Below are positions 49,036 through 59,274 of a stretch of 64,000 bases of DNA, in pieces. Position numbers and translations under genes: made by a program. The DNA comes from Closterium sp. Naga37s-1 (Eukaryota > Streptophyta > Zygnematophyceae > Desmidiales > Closteriaceae): contig CANJKZ010000010.1 of assembly GCA_947471745.1 (NCBI GenBank), positions 1,831,501-1,895,500 on the forward strand. The letters are read 5' to 3'. How positions within the stretch are numbered: position 1 is the stretch's first letter; each line of letters opens with the position of its first letter. The notes under the pieces were generated by a model. The model ran no database searches and had not been told where the DNA came from. It saw nothing but the letters and a program-made list of their open reading frames with translations.

Positions 49036-52000
49036 CTGACAGTGGCTAGGAAACGTGTGACAGTAGGACTGGCAGCACGAAGGGAGTCAGACTCCGGGTC
49101 CGGACCGTCAGGAAGAGAGGACGCAGGAGGAGACGGCAGAGGGACACGCAGTGGAGCAGCAGAAGGACGCAGAGTCATATAGCGAGTGCCAAGGACAGGA
49201 GGAGGACGCTCACGCGGAACACGACGACCAGTGCGAGCAGTACGAACAGGCGACGCAGGACGAGACTCAGGCGACGCATGACGAGACTCAGGCTCACGAC
49301 GCTCCGTAAGACCTCCAGTCGGACCAGTGTAGGGAGCAGGACCAGGGAGTGGCGAGGCAGGCTGTAACTGTGACTGCGACTGGACAGGCGGAGGACACTC
49401 TAAGGAGGCAGCAGGACAAGGAGGAGGCGGCTGACCAAGAACCTGCTGAAGGAGCGGAACGAAGTACGGCCGCGGCCGTGAAGTGCCCCCAGAACCAGCA
49501 GAGATAGCACCAGAAACCCCAGCAGCAGCTCCAACTCCTGCAGCACCACCAGCAGCTCCAGTAGTGCCAACTCCAGTACCCCTAGTAGCACCAGCTCCAG
49601 CCGCACCGTCGGCTCCAGCACCTGCAGGAGGACAAGCGTCAGCACCTCCAGCTCCAGCCCCTGCAGCACCACTAGCCCCAGTACCAGCAGCACCTCCAGC
49701 AGCTCCAGTAGCACCTCCAGTCCCAGCAGCTCCAGTACCGCCAGTATGAGCACCTCCAGGACCAGTGGCTCCAGCACCTCCAGCGCCAACCTCAAGGTCA
49801 ACAGCTACACCAACTCCAGTAGGCCCAGCGCCCTCAGCTCCAGCTCCAGTAGCACCTCCAGCTCCCAGAGCACCACGGCGGTGGCGACAGTACCGAGAGT
49901 ACCACTCACGCAGCTGCTGGGAAGAGAGAGCGCCCCCATGTGCAGTACCCCCAGGCTCAGGACCTCCAGGCTCAGCACCCCCAGGCACAGGACCCCCAGG
50001 CTCAGCACCCGCAGTCCCCGCACCCCCAGGCTCAGCATCCCCAGTCTCCGCACCCCCAGTCTCAGCACCCCCAGTCTCCGCACCCCCAGGCTCAGCACCC
50101 CCAGTCTCAGTACCCCCAGACCCAGCACCACCAGGCTCAGCACGCTCAGGCTCAGCACGCGCAGTACCTCGCGCAGGACCAGAGTCGACAGCTACCTCGA
50201 TAGGCTCGACCGGGTCTACCTGGGAAACACCTGAGGGAGCAGGACCCTGGGGAGGCAGGGGGTCTACCGTAGCAGCACCTGGCGTGAGGAAGAGCGGCGG
50301 AGGGGGGAGCGGGGAAGTGCGGTAGGGGAAGAGACGGTAAAAGGGGACCGACTCGTCAAACGTGACGTCCTGAGAGGGGAAGACACGGCGCGAGGTGGGG
50401 TGGTAAAACTGCCAGCCAGGCGCGTCAGGGACAAAGCCCAGGAAGACACAAGGAACTGCGCGGGAGGAGAGCTTGTCCGCGGACGTATCGCGTACAAAGG
50501 CACGAGATCCCCAGACCCGGAACACAGACGCATCGCCAAACTCTCTCGTCCAACGCAGTGTCGGCGAGGTCTCCGGAACGGAGACACGGGGCCAGAGGTT
50601 GAGCTGATGCGCGGCGTACCGGACCGCAAACGGCCACAGAAAATGGGGGGCAGTCGCATGGATCAAGGAGGTACGAGCGACCTCCATGACCAAGCCAATG
50701 CGGCGCTCAGCAACCCCATTCTGCTGCGGAGAGGCCGGAAGCGTGAACGTCTGGCGAATGCCCTCCTTCTGACAGAAGGCCTCCAAGAGGCCGGAGGAAA
50801 ACTCACCACCTCTGTCAGAGTGCAGTCGCAGGACGGGAAGGTCCGTGTGAAAGCGCCTCTCTAGCTGGAGACGAGTAGCGCGGATCCAAGGGATCAAGAC
50901 AGCAAGGACCTCTCCCTTGGTGCGCAAGGGGAAGACCGTGGTGTAACGCGTGTAGTCGTCAACTACCAGCAGGAAGTAGCGCTCTCTGCCCTGTCCACGG
51001 ACGCGGGCTGGGCCCCACACGTCCATGTGCAGGGTCTGCAGAGGAGCCTCCGTCAGGGGGAACTCAGAGGAGTGAGGGGTGGCACGCTGCCGCCCCTCGA
51101 CACAGGGAAGGCAGGGAAGGGCAGGGGACGGTGGCAGGGGAGGCAGTGACCTGGGGAGACCAGAGACAAGGAAGCGAGAGTGCATGCCACGAAGGCGCTG
51201 CATCGAAGGGTGACCAAGGCGGTGGTGCCAGAGGACCGTCCGGTGCGACAGGGTGCGACACGAGCAGGGGGCGGACAACTGACCTGACGCAGACGCAGAC
51301 GCCGCTACCTGAGGGGACTCAGTGGTCAGTGTGTACAAGTCCGACCCCGGCTGCCGAGTGAAGGTAGCCAGGTGACGACCCGTCTGGGCACACGTGCAGT
51401 GTGTCACACGCTCGTAGGCAGGGGTGAACTGGTGAACACCCGCGTCCTGGAGCGCGGAACACGCCACCAAGTTCGTAGAGAACGAGGGGAGGTAAAGGCC
51501 CGACAGCGTGCCGGACGGGACAGCAGGACAAGGGAGGGCCGTGGTGGAGGTCGCAAGGACCGGACCCCCTGAGGGGTCAGCCAGGGAGACAGCAACCGGA
51601 CTAGGGAGCTGCTCTAGGGCAGTGCGGTCGCGAAAGAAACAGCGGGAAGCACCTGAGTCCAGTGTGAAGGTGTGCAGTGCCTCAGTAGACGCAGTACCTG
51701 AAGGCGCAGATTCACAAGCACCTGAAGCAGCAGACACACCTGCACCTAGAGCAGCAGCCTCACCAGGACCTGGGGCAGCAGACGCACGAGCACCTAGAGC
51801 GGCAGCCTCATCGGCACCTGGAGCAGCAGGCTGGATACCGGGGTCAGGCGGCACACACAGGTGACAGGCTCCCTCGGCAATAGTAGACAATGCATACATT
51901 GCAGTGAGAATAGCATCATAGTCAAGAGCAAAGATATCTACCCTCTGCCTAAGCAGCTCCACCCAGTCGAGGAGCTCAGCGTCGTCGCCAAACTCTGTAC

Positions 52001-52331
52001 GCCAAGCGTCGCTTAGACGGGCGAAGCAGCGGGACTCTGTGTGACCACGTGTCCCGCAAGGCTGACCAGTCCGGGCACCCGTGCTAATAACGTACGGGCA
52101 GCGAGCAGTACTCAGCGACCCTCTACTCTGAGCGTACCACTCACGAAGCTGATGGGGCGAACGAGTCTCGCGCGGACGATGCTGCTGCTGCACCGGGCCA
52201 CTACAAGAAGCTCCCGAACTACCCACTCCAGGATGACTCCCACTACGGCCACCCCGACAACCCCAACTGGTGTACCCATCACGAAGCTGCTGGGGCGTGA
52301 GGGACACACGCGGACGGCCCTGGAGCTGCAT
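49036..52331 (-). pseudogene. Copia E protease-integrase-linker frame (about 1100 codons)
   Basis: Begins MQLQGRPRVSLTPQQLRD, with a second SPHQLREWYAQS, a Cys/His module (CPYVISTGARTGQPCGTRGH), protease TLDSGASRCFFRD (about 51640-51680), HHRLGHPSMQRL, and an integrase with MDVWGPARVRGQ, VVDDYTRY, SDRGGEFSSG and SPQQNGVAERR. Then come the linker repeat (GAETGGAEPGG), LSSQQLREWYSRY and RPRPYFVPLLQQVLGQPPPP. No stop interrupts it until unrelated sequence after FLATV (stop at 49014). Without capsid and RT it cannot be autonomous. Confidence 0.83.
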
Positions 52332-52469
52332 CTGGCCACGCCAGGAGCTGCAGTAGAAGCAGTAGCAGGAGGAGCAGCAGTAGCAGTAGTAGTAGCGGTA
52401 GCAGCGCGGGCAGGGCAGTGCTCACCAGTGGTGGGAAGGGCAGGCGCACGACGGAGGTGACTGCGGGGC

Positions 52470-53380
52470 CGCTACAGCGGCAGGGCGGGGCCGCGACCGC
52501 GGCAGGGAGCTCCGCAGCAGCTGCTGCAGGGCGGGGCGATGACTACGGCTAGGGGCTCCGCGGCAGGTGCTGCAGGGCGGGACCGGGCCGCAACGGCAGC
52601 TGGTGCAGGGCAGGGACAGGGCCGCGACGGCCGCTGCTACAGGGTGGGGCGGGGCCGCGAGGGCAGCTGCTGCAGGGCGGGGCAGTCCGCGACGGCAGCT
52701 GCTGCAGGGCGGGGCAAACCGCGACGGCAGCTGCGGCAGGGCGGGGCAGTCCGCGACGGCAGCTACTGTAGGGTGGGGCAGGGCCGGGAAGGCAGCTGCT
52801 GCAGGGCGAGGCAGGGGCGGCCGTCCAAAGGGCGGGCGCGGGGTAGGGCAGGGCGATGCGGCGGGCAGGGGCGACGCCGTGCGGGCCCCGCAGGGGCGTC
52901 GCGACGAGCGGGGGCGACGACCGGGTCCCGCTGGGGCGGCGCGACGCGCAGGAGCCGCGCCTCGCGGGTCCCGCAGGGGCGTCGCGAAGAGGCAGGGGTG
53001 ACGCGTGGGTCCCGCAGGGGCGTCGCGACGAGGCGGGGGGGGACGTGCGGGTCCCGCAGAGGCGTCGCGAAGAGGCAGGGGGCGACGCGCGGGTCCTGCA
53101 AGGGCGTCGCGAAGAGGCGGGGGCGACGCGCGGGTCCCGGCGGGCTGCAGCCACCGGCGTGCAGCAGCCGCGGCGCACGGGTTACGGCCTGCGCGCGAGC
53201 GTCGGCCTACGGACGGCGGCGGCCTACGGGCGGCGTACGAACGGCCTACGGGCGGCGTAAGGGCGGCCTACGGGCAGCGTACGGGCGGCATACAGGCGGC
53301 GACGGCCTAGGGGCGACGGCAGGCGACGGGCAGCCTACGGGCGGCGGCCTACGTGCAGGCAGGTCGCGGGCGGCTCGAGG
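52470..53380 (-). repeat. Tandem repeats in the leader of copia E
   Basis: Three different arrays occur in turn (plus-strand reading). First, units of about 32 bp with gcagctgctgcagggcgggg (52470-52830). Second, units of about 41 bp with gggtcccgcaggggcgtcgc (52970-53140). Third, shorter units with cctacgggcggcgtac (53200-53380). All are strongly GC-rich and give long but meaningless open frames. Confidence 0.8.
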
Positions 53381-53514
53381 GGCCGCGCGAGGCCGGTACG
53401 AACTGCGTGGGCGGCTAGCGAGCTGCGCGCGGGCGTCGATCAGGCGGCGCGCTGGTGGCTAGCGGGCCACGCGCGCACGGGCAGAGGACGGCGCGCGGGC
53501 AGAACGAAGGGCGG

Positions 53515-53620
53515 GGCGCGCGAGGGCGCACTAGCAGAAAGAAGGCGCACGAGGGCGCACGAGCAGAGAAAGGCGCACGAGGGCGCACGTAAGGTAGGGC
53601 GCACGAGGGCGCTTCTAGCG
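53515..53620 (-). repeat. GCGCACGAGGGCGC motif array next to the E primer-binding site
   Basis: Several copies of gcgcacgagggcgc (and gcgcgcgagggcgc) lie between the leader repeats and the LTR. The same motif, partly as the near-palindrome gcgctcgagggcgc, occupies the same position in B (28400-28465) and, inverted, in C (42899-42975). Confidence 0.75.
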
Positions 53621-53679
53621 GAATAGTGGGCCCGTAGTAGTAAGCGGTCCTAGGTGGCTAACCTAGGCTCGTGATACCA

Positions 53680-53809
53680 TGTCAGAATGAACAAGAGTGA
53701 TTGAACTAGGAAAGAGTTGGGTACAAGTAGGAAACCCTAAACTTACTGTACCCCATAGTAACTACCCCACTACAGCCTAAACAAACTGTAGCAGATATAG
53801 CATTTGACA
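53680..53809 (-). repeat. 5' LTR of copia E
   Basis: 130 bp; minus-strand start TGTCAAATGCTATATCTGC, end TTCATTCTGACA, followed by TGGTATCACGAGCC. Internal words (aggctgtagtggggtag, agggtttcctacttgtac) match the other family LTRs. Confidence 0.85.
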
Positions 53810-54542
53810 AAATGGTCAACGGGGCTGGTCAAACAATCGAGCCCCAAAACCAAACACACTCGACACTCACAACAGCTCTCATGAAAACAACCCGACATTC
53901 ATGAAACACAGAACTTTCATGAGCGCACATGTTCGTTGATGAAAACAAACATGAGCGTACATGAGCCGACAAGAACGAACATGAGCCGACATGAACGAAC
54001 ATGACTCGTCATGATCCGTCATGACCGAACATGATCCCACAACAACAACACATGGAGCAAAATGCGAAAACGAATGCACACAGAACACACACAAAATGCA
54101 TGACATCATGCAGGCGGCTGGTTGCAGTGCAAAAATAGTATTTTGCACCCAACACTAAGCTTCATAAGATTACGTTGTAAGTGAAGCGCAGACACAAGAT
54201 AACAGGCAGACAAGGGAGGGCACTGATTGGATGCTCAAACAGAAGTAGATAGGAAGAGGCAGTACTTGGAGGTGCGTGCAGTAGGATAGGGCACAGGTCC
54301 CACCCGCTGCTCCGGCCTGCCATGAGGAGATGATGGAGAGGTACGAGTTGAAGAGGCAGTAAGAAATGGAATATGACAAGGGTTGGAAATTTTGTTTTTG
54401 TATTTTTTTTTAAGAAGAAAGAAGACTACTCACATGAAGGAGGGTGTGAAAGGGACGTTTGGAAAACATTTTGAGGGTGACAGGGATGTGACAAAGGCTG
54501 GGAATATAAATCAAGGGATTATGCTGAGACAGAGTGAAGGCT

Positions 54543-54765
54543 GGCAGGCATGAGTGAAGGGCAGGCATGTGTGAAGGGCAGGCATGTGTGAAGGGCAGGC
54601 CTGTGTGGAGGGCAGGCATGAGTGAATGGCAGGCATGTGTGAAGGGCAAGCATGAGTGAAGGGCAGGCATGAGTGAAGGGAAGGAATGGGTGAAGGGCAG
54701 GCATGGGTGAAGGGCAGGCATGAGTGACGGGCAGGCATGGGTGAAGGGCAGGGAAGGCATGGGTA
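54543..54765. repeat. 17-bp minisatellite, about 13 copies
   Basis: Unit ggcaggcatgagtgaag with variants (gtgtgaag, gggtgaag, cctgtgtggag). Because 17 is not a multiple of three and the unit has no stop on the minus strand, it makes spurious LPFTHACPS-type open frames. Confidence 0.92.
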
Positions 54766-54807
54766 GGGTCACAGACCCAAAGACGGTGCACTCAAGGAAG
54801 CAAAACT

Positions 54808-54809
<2 letters not shown>

Positions 54810-54840
<31 letters not shown>
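54810..54840 (+). repeat. Poly(A) run of 31
   Basis: An uninterrupted A31 tract about 86 bp left of the G LTR. It could be a simple-sequence expansion or the tail of a retro-inserted sequence to its left. Confidence 0.9.
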
Positions 54841-54841
<1 letters not shown>

Positions 54842-54926
54842 ACGAAAGTGCAGTGGGATGTAGATAGTAGGATGACATATGGGATGAAAGATGGGATGAG
54901 ATGAGATATGGGATCACATATGCATG

Positions 54927-55929
54927 TGTTAACGGGAGAGAAGTGTTGGCCCCGCCCTCGCTTGGGCAACGCCGACGACTTGGTCGGATGTACGGGAGAA
55001 GCAGCCCACCGTTCACAATGGGAGAGCTGCTCGATGGGCTTCGTCGAGCTGCAGGGGATCGCTGTGGTGTTGCTGTCGACCAGGGAGCTCGACAGCTGCA
55101 GCTTACTGGGCTGGGCGACGGGTGGGCCGTCGACGAGGAGGAGCAGTTCGACCGGGAGGTCGATAGAGCAGTCCATCGACCTGACAAGTGAGCAGCGGTC
55201 GACGAGGGTAGCTCGGCAACAACAGCTGACAGTTCTGGTCGACGGAGGGGTCCGTCGACCAGAGGGTGGCTCGATGGGAGCTGTGGTCGACCAGAGGCAC
55301 CTGGTGGTCGACCAAAGGCACTTGGTGGTCGACCAGAGCACTTGGTGGTCGACCGGGTAATCTGCTCGACGAGTTCTGCGGAGGCACGCGAACGTCGCCG
55401 AGGTCGCGATGGCGAAGGCGACTTTGGGCTGGTATCCTGGAGTCGATGTGGCTCGTCAGGTGCAGACAACAGCCGATGGATGCACAACGAGGCGAGTCGG
55501 GCCAATCGTCTGCGCGCACCTGCGAGCGCGCGCACTGCTGTCTTCTACGGGGCAACGCTAGACAGCCGCTCCGTTGCAGCGTTGGCACGCCGTCGACCTG
55601 CTATGTTGACAGGTCGCCTTTCTGCAGTCTTGGCGAGGCTCCTGTACGCAAAGCTGGCACGTGGTCAACCAAGCTGTGCTAGCGGTCGACCAGGCTAGCT
55701 GCAGAGTTTCTAGGTGCCTGATGTAGTCATTGTTGTCATTGCTTGTTCAATCATTCTTGAATGCAATCTTTGCCTAGTGAAACTCTTGCCGATTCCTCCC
55801 GTGAATGCGCAAGCGCTAAAGAACTAAGCAAAGCTACGATCACTCCTAGTAGCTCGTGCCAAACCCCCCCCCCCCCCCCCCCCCCCCCCCTCGTAGTCTA
55901 GCTCACTACCTATAGAGTGAATCTCCACA
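54927..55929 (+). repeat. 5' LTR of copia G
   Basis: 1003 bp from TGTTAACGGGAGAG to AATCTCCACA. It is highly similar to the 3' LTR but contains a C27 run (55864-55890) where the 3' LTR has nine Cs. About 55270-55345 holds three copies of a unit of about 21 bp built on cacttggtggtcgacca. Confidence 0.88.
55864..55890 (+). repeat. Poly(C) run of 27 in the G 5' LTR
   Basis: An uninterrupted C27 tract at a position that has nine Cs in the paired 3' LTR (62230-62238). Confidence 0.92.
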
Positions 55930-56026
55930 TGGTGCGGTGAGCGTGGACGCCCCCGCATATTACCTTCAGATAGGAGCCGACTTTTGCACCTACTAAGTCG
56001 TTCGTAGGCCGGTAGCACGTGCAACC

Positions 56027-58213
56027 ATGACGCCTACCCTGCCAACGGCCGGCACGGTAGAGGACACCTTGGAGGCACGCTTGGCTGATGGGCAGAAACG
56101 TATTGAGGATGGCGAGTACTGGAAGGTCCCCTTGGCGATTGTCGAGTTTGGCATCCGGGCGCAGTGGGCGACGGAGCACCCTTCCCGTCCTGCATCTCCT
56201 CGACCGGTACGAAACGAAGGTGGCATCGACGACGAGGTCGACCGCGGTGTACGAGTCAGCAGCAACGATGGCACGAAGCAGAGAGGGGTGATCAAGGTCG
56301 ACGGTGGCGTCGACAGGAGTCAGGCGCGAGGGTCGATGGCGGCTGTAGGCAGCTCGCGTGCCGACGTCGATGGTCGACGTCGCTCTCCCCTACGAAGCGG
56401 TGGAGGGTTCTCGGCGATGACGCACGTGACGGCAGGCGGGATCGCACCGGCGTATGGCTACTTCAAGTTTTCGCCGGACCGGATCACCGTCACACCTCTA
56501 CAAGGTCGACGGGACCTCATCACCTGGAGGGAGTCGATAGAACCTCAGCTGGAGGTCGCCGGGCTGAAGGGCTTTGCCGACGGCACCGTGCCCATTCCGC
56601 CCGAGGAAGATGTCGAGTTGCGCGGGGAGTTTCGTGCTGCTCACTTGCTCACCTTCATGGTCATCTCGAGGTGCTGCTCGCCGGTGGTGCAGTCAGCGCT
56701 CAGGTCCTGTCGAGAGCGACTGGACGCCGGTCATCAAGCGTGGCACTTCATCCTGTGGACGTACTAGGTGTAGGACGACCTGCACATCTGACAGCTGGAG
56801 GAGAAGATGACACATATTCGGATGGGCGAGCAGGAGTCGGCGACGGACTACTGCAACCGTGCTCGACGGATCCTAGCTGAGATGCGGATGGCGGCCGCCG
56901 AATACTCTACGGCGTCCTACTTCACTCACGTCCTCAAGGGCCTGCTGCGCAGCTACAACCTCATGAAGAGGATGACGATGGTGCCCGGCACACGTGAGTC
57001 CCTCCACGAGGACTCCCTCACCAGCTACATCCTCCAAGATGAGGCGATGCGTGAGGCAGAGCAGCCCACGAAGCTCCTTCCGCAGGCGAGTTACGCTGCA
57101 CCAACGAAGCCGAATCGTCAGCAGGAGCAGCGCGGGAAGCCGGGCGGAGGTGGTAGCGGAGGTGGGCGGTCGACGAAGGACGTCAACGAGAAGAGGTCGA
57201 CGCGGGACAAGGGCCGAGGAGGTGGTGGTCGACGGCGGGAGTGCTGGATCTGCCACGACCCCGACCATCTCTCCTACGAATGCCCCGAACGCGACGACAG
57301 CAACAAGGACGACGACAAGAGAGGCCGCGGTCGATCGGCGAGTCGTCGCCCCCGTCTAGATGCTGAGCCGCGCAAGGAGAAGCAGACGTCAAAGAAGACG
57401 TCGTCGACGAAGGACGTCGACAACTCCAGCGGCAAGGGCCGAGGCGACTGGGAGGCGTCGTGCTCGATGGTCGGCGTGGTGGAGCCGACACTCTCGCTGG
57501 CGCCGGAGGCTGGCGAAGACTTCCAGGCGGTGGCGGCAGCTGTGCAGGCAAACCCGATGGTGGTGCTGCTCGACAGCGGTTGCTCCCACCACCTGATGGG
57601 GACGAAGGCGGTCTTCATCGACATGGCGCCGAGCGACGGTGTGCAGCACGTGCGTGGATTCAACGGAGCGCTGCAGCCTGTCGAGGGTCGCGGAACCGTC
57701 GCTCTGCAAGGGGAGGCCGGGAAGCGGGTCCTCATCCCCGACGTGCTCTACGTTCCGGGAGTACATGCGAACCTGCTGTCAGCTGGCCAACTGAAGGAGA
57801 GCGGAGTGCAGCTGCAGGGCGATGGCGACGAGATGCTGCTCGTCGCCGCGTCCGGAGAGGTGCTTGGTCAAGCACGCTACACCGGACGAGTCCTCTGCAC
57901 CGACCTTCGCCCCTGCTCGACGCGGTCGCCGTTGACCGAGGCGGTGGCTCTGCGGACGATCGTCTCGGCGACGAAGTCGACCCCTGACCGGTTGCATGCG
58001 AGGCTCGCACACGTCGGCGTCGACACGATCAAGAGCTCGGCGAAGCATGAAGTTGCTACTGGGCTCGACATCATGCCGTCGATCGGAGCAGACCCGCCGT
58101 GTGTCTCGTGCGTCGGAGGAAAGCTGGCGCGGCACACCTTCCCCGCCAAGGGCTCGGACGCCGAGGAGGCCCGGCTGTCCTGCACATTGACTTGTGTGGG
58201 CCATTTCGAGTAG
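56027..58213 (+). pseudogene. Copia G gag and protease (stops at 56765-56800, frameshift near 58170)
   Basis: Starts MTPTLPTAGTVEDTLEARLA. Gag reads ITVTPLQGRRDLITWRESIE and MGEQESATDYCNRARRIL. Several in-frame stops cluster at 56765-56800. A normal CCHC knuckle is present (CWICHDPDHLSYEC, about 57240-57285), then protease MVVLLDSGCSHHLMG (about 57560) and VPGVHANLLSAGQLKE. The frame continues into the pre-integrase region (LHARLAHVG, CVSCVGGKLARHTF) and is lost near 58170, where the integrase goes on in another frame. Confidence 0.85.
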
Positions 58214-59274
58214 CTGCCAAGGATGGCAGCTTGTACTTCCTGCTGCTGAAGGATCGCCACACTCGGTTCGTGTGGGCAATGCCGGTCGCTAAGAAGAGCG
58301 ATGTGCTGCGGGAGTTTCAGAGGTGGCTGGTGCATGTGGAACGGCAGACGAAGAAGTCGGTGCTGTCGCTTCGCTCAGACCGGGGAGGGGAGTTCCTCGG
58401 AAAGGATTTCACCAACTTCGTCGACGGGAAGGGCATCGTCCACGACCTGACGTGCCCCTACACTCTGCAGCAGAACGGCATGGCTGAGCGGGAGATGCGC
58501 ACCGTCGTCGAGTCCGTGCGGACGATGCTGCTGCACATGGGCATGCAGCACCACTGGTGGCACCTCGCTCTTCGACAAGCTGTCTGGGTGCGCAACTGCT
58601 TGGAGCGGTCGACGACGCCGCCGGGGACTACTCCGTACCAGCTGCTGACCGGGAAGAAGCCCGACCTCACGCTGGCACGGGTCTGGTGCTGCATGGTGCT
58701 GTTCATGGTTCCCGAGCAGCAGCGCGGTGGGAAGCTGGCGCCGAAGGCTCGCTGGGGGCTTCACCTGGGTGTGTCGCAAGAGAGAAAGGGCTTGGAGGTG
58801 TTGGACTTGAACGACAACAAAGTGGTCACGTCGGTCGAGGTGATCTTCTACGAGACGCTGTCGCTGGAAGTGTGGAAGGCGAAGTATGGGCCGGCGTCGG
58901 GGCGGACGCAGACACACCCGCCTACGGACACCTCGATTGCGACAGTCCCACTGCTCACCGAGATCGACGAGCCTGCTGATGAGGATGTCGTGGAGGTTCT
59001 TCCTCCTCCGCCTGTTCTTTCTCCTCCCACCCCCGTCGCAGATCGGTCACCTGTGTCGGCCACCAGCGATGAGGGGAGCCTTGAGGCGTCACCTGGGGCG
59101 CTGGCCAGTGGCATCGCCGGTGGCCGTCAAGGCGCCAAGCTCGTCGACCAGGACGGGAAACCGCCGACGACAGGGGAGCAGGAGACAGGGGAACCGGTCG
59201 AACAGGAGGCAGCAGCGGGGGGGGCAGCAGCCGGGGCGGTCGACAGGGGAGCTGTCGAAGTCAGCAGGAGGTGA
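58150..59274 (+). pseudogene. Copia G integrase
   Basis: Coding resumes near 58165 with VLHIDLCGPFRV, LLKDRHTRFVWAMPV, RSDRGGEFLGKDF and CPYTLQQNGMAERE, giving the Asp, Asp and Glu of the integrase core. KKPDLTLARVWCCM and an acidic/Pro-rich linker (DEDVVEVLPPPPVLSPP) follow. The frame ends at 59274; the linker passes through other frames before RT. Confidence 0.85.

Larger units (their letters stand above)
49036..53809 (-). mobile_element. Copia element E, lacking capsid gag and RT
   Basis: Minus-strand member of the A family: 5' LTR 53680-53809, primer-binding-like TGGTATCACGAGCC, a long CG-rich leader full of repeats, then a frame that starts near the gag-protease boundary and runs through protease, integrase and linker. 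It stops at about 49036 inside the sequence coding SPTVTRFLATV, shortly before the truncation point of B and C. The N-terminal gag (about 300 codons in C) is deleted. Confidence 0.83.
53810..54926. other. Spacer between copia E and G with simple repeats
   Basis: No gene is recognised. From about 53870 to 54030 a degenerate repeat of catga words (gaacatgagccgacatgaac) occurs. At 54543-54765 a 17-bp minisatellite follows, then an A31 run at 54810-54840. Around 54315-54335 the text cctgccatgagg...gatg resembles 63078-63095 on the far side of element G. Confidence 0.45.

Noticed and set aside
52539..53462. Long Gly/Arg-rich frames on both strands
   Set aside because: They arise from GC-rich tandem repeats of the copia E leader, with no start context or domain.
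54543..54765. CRISPR-like regularly spaced repeats
   Set aside because: Units are contiguous 17-mers with no spacers, in a eukaryotic context.
54511..54811. LPFTHACPS repeat proteins on the minus strand
   Set aside because: Spurious frames of the 17-bp minisatellite.
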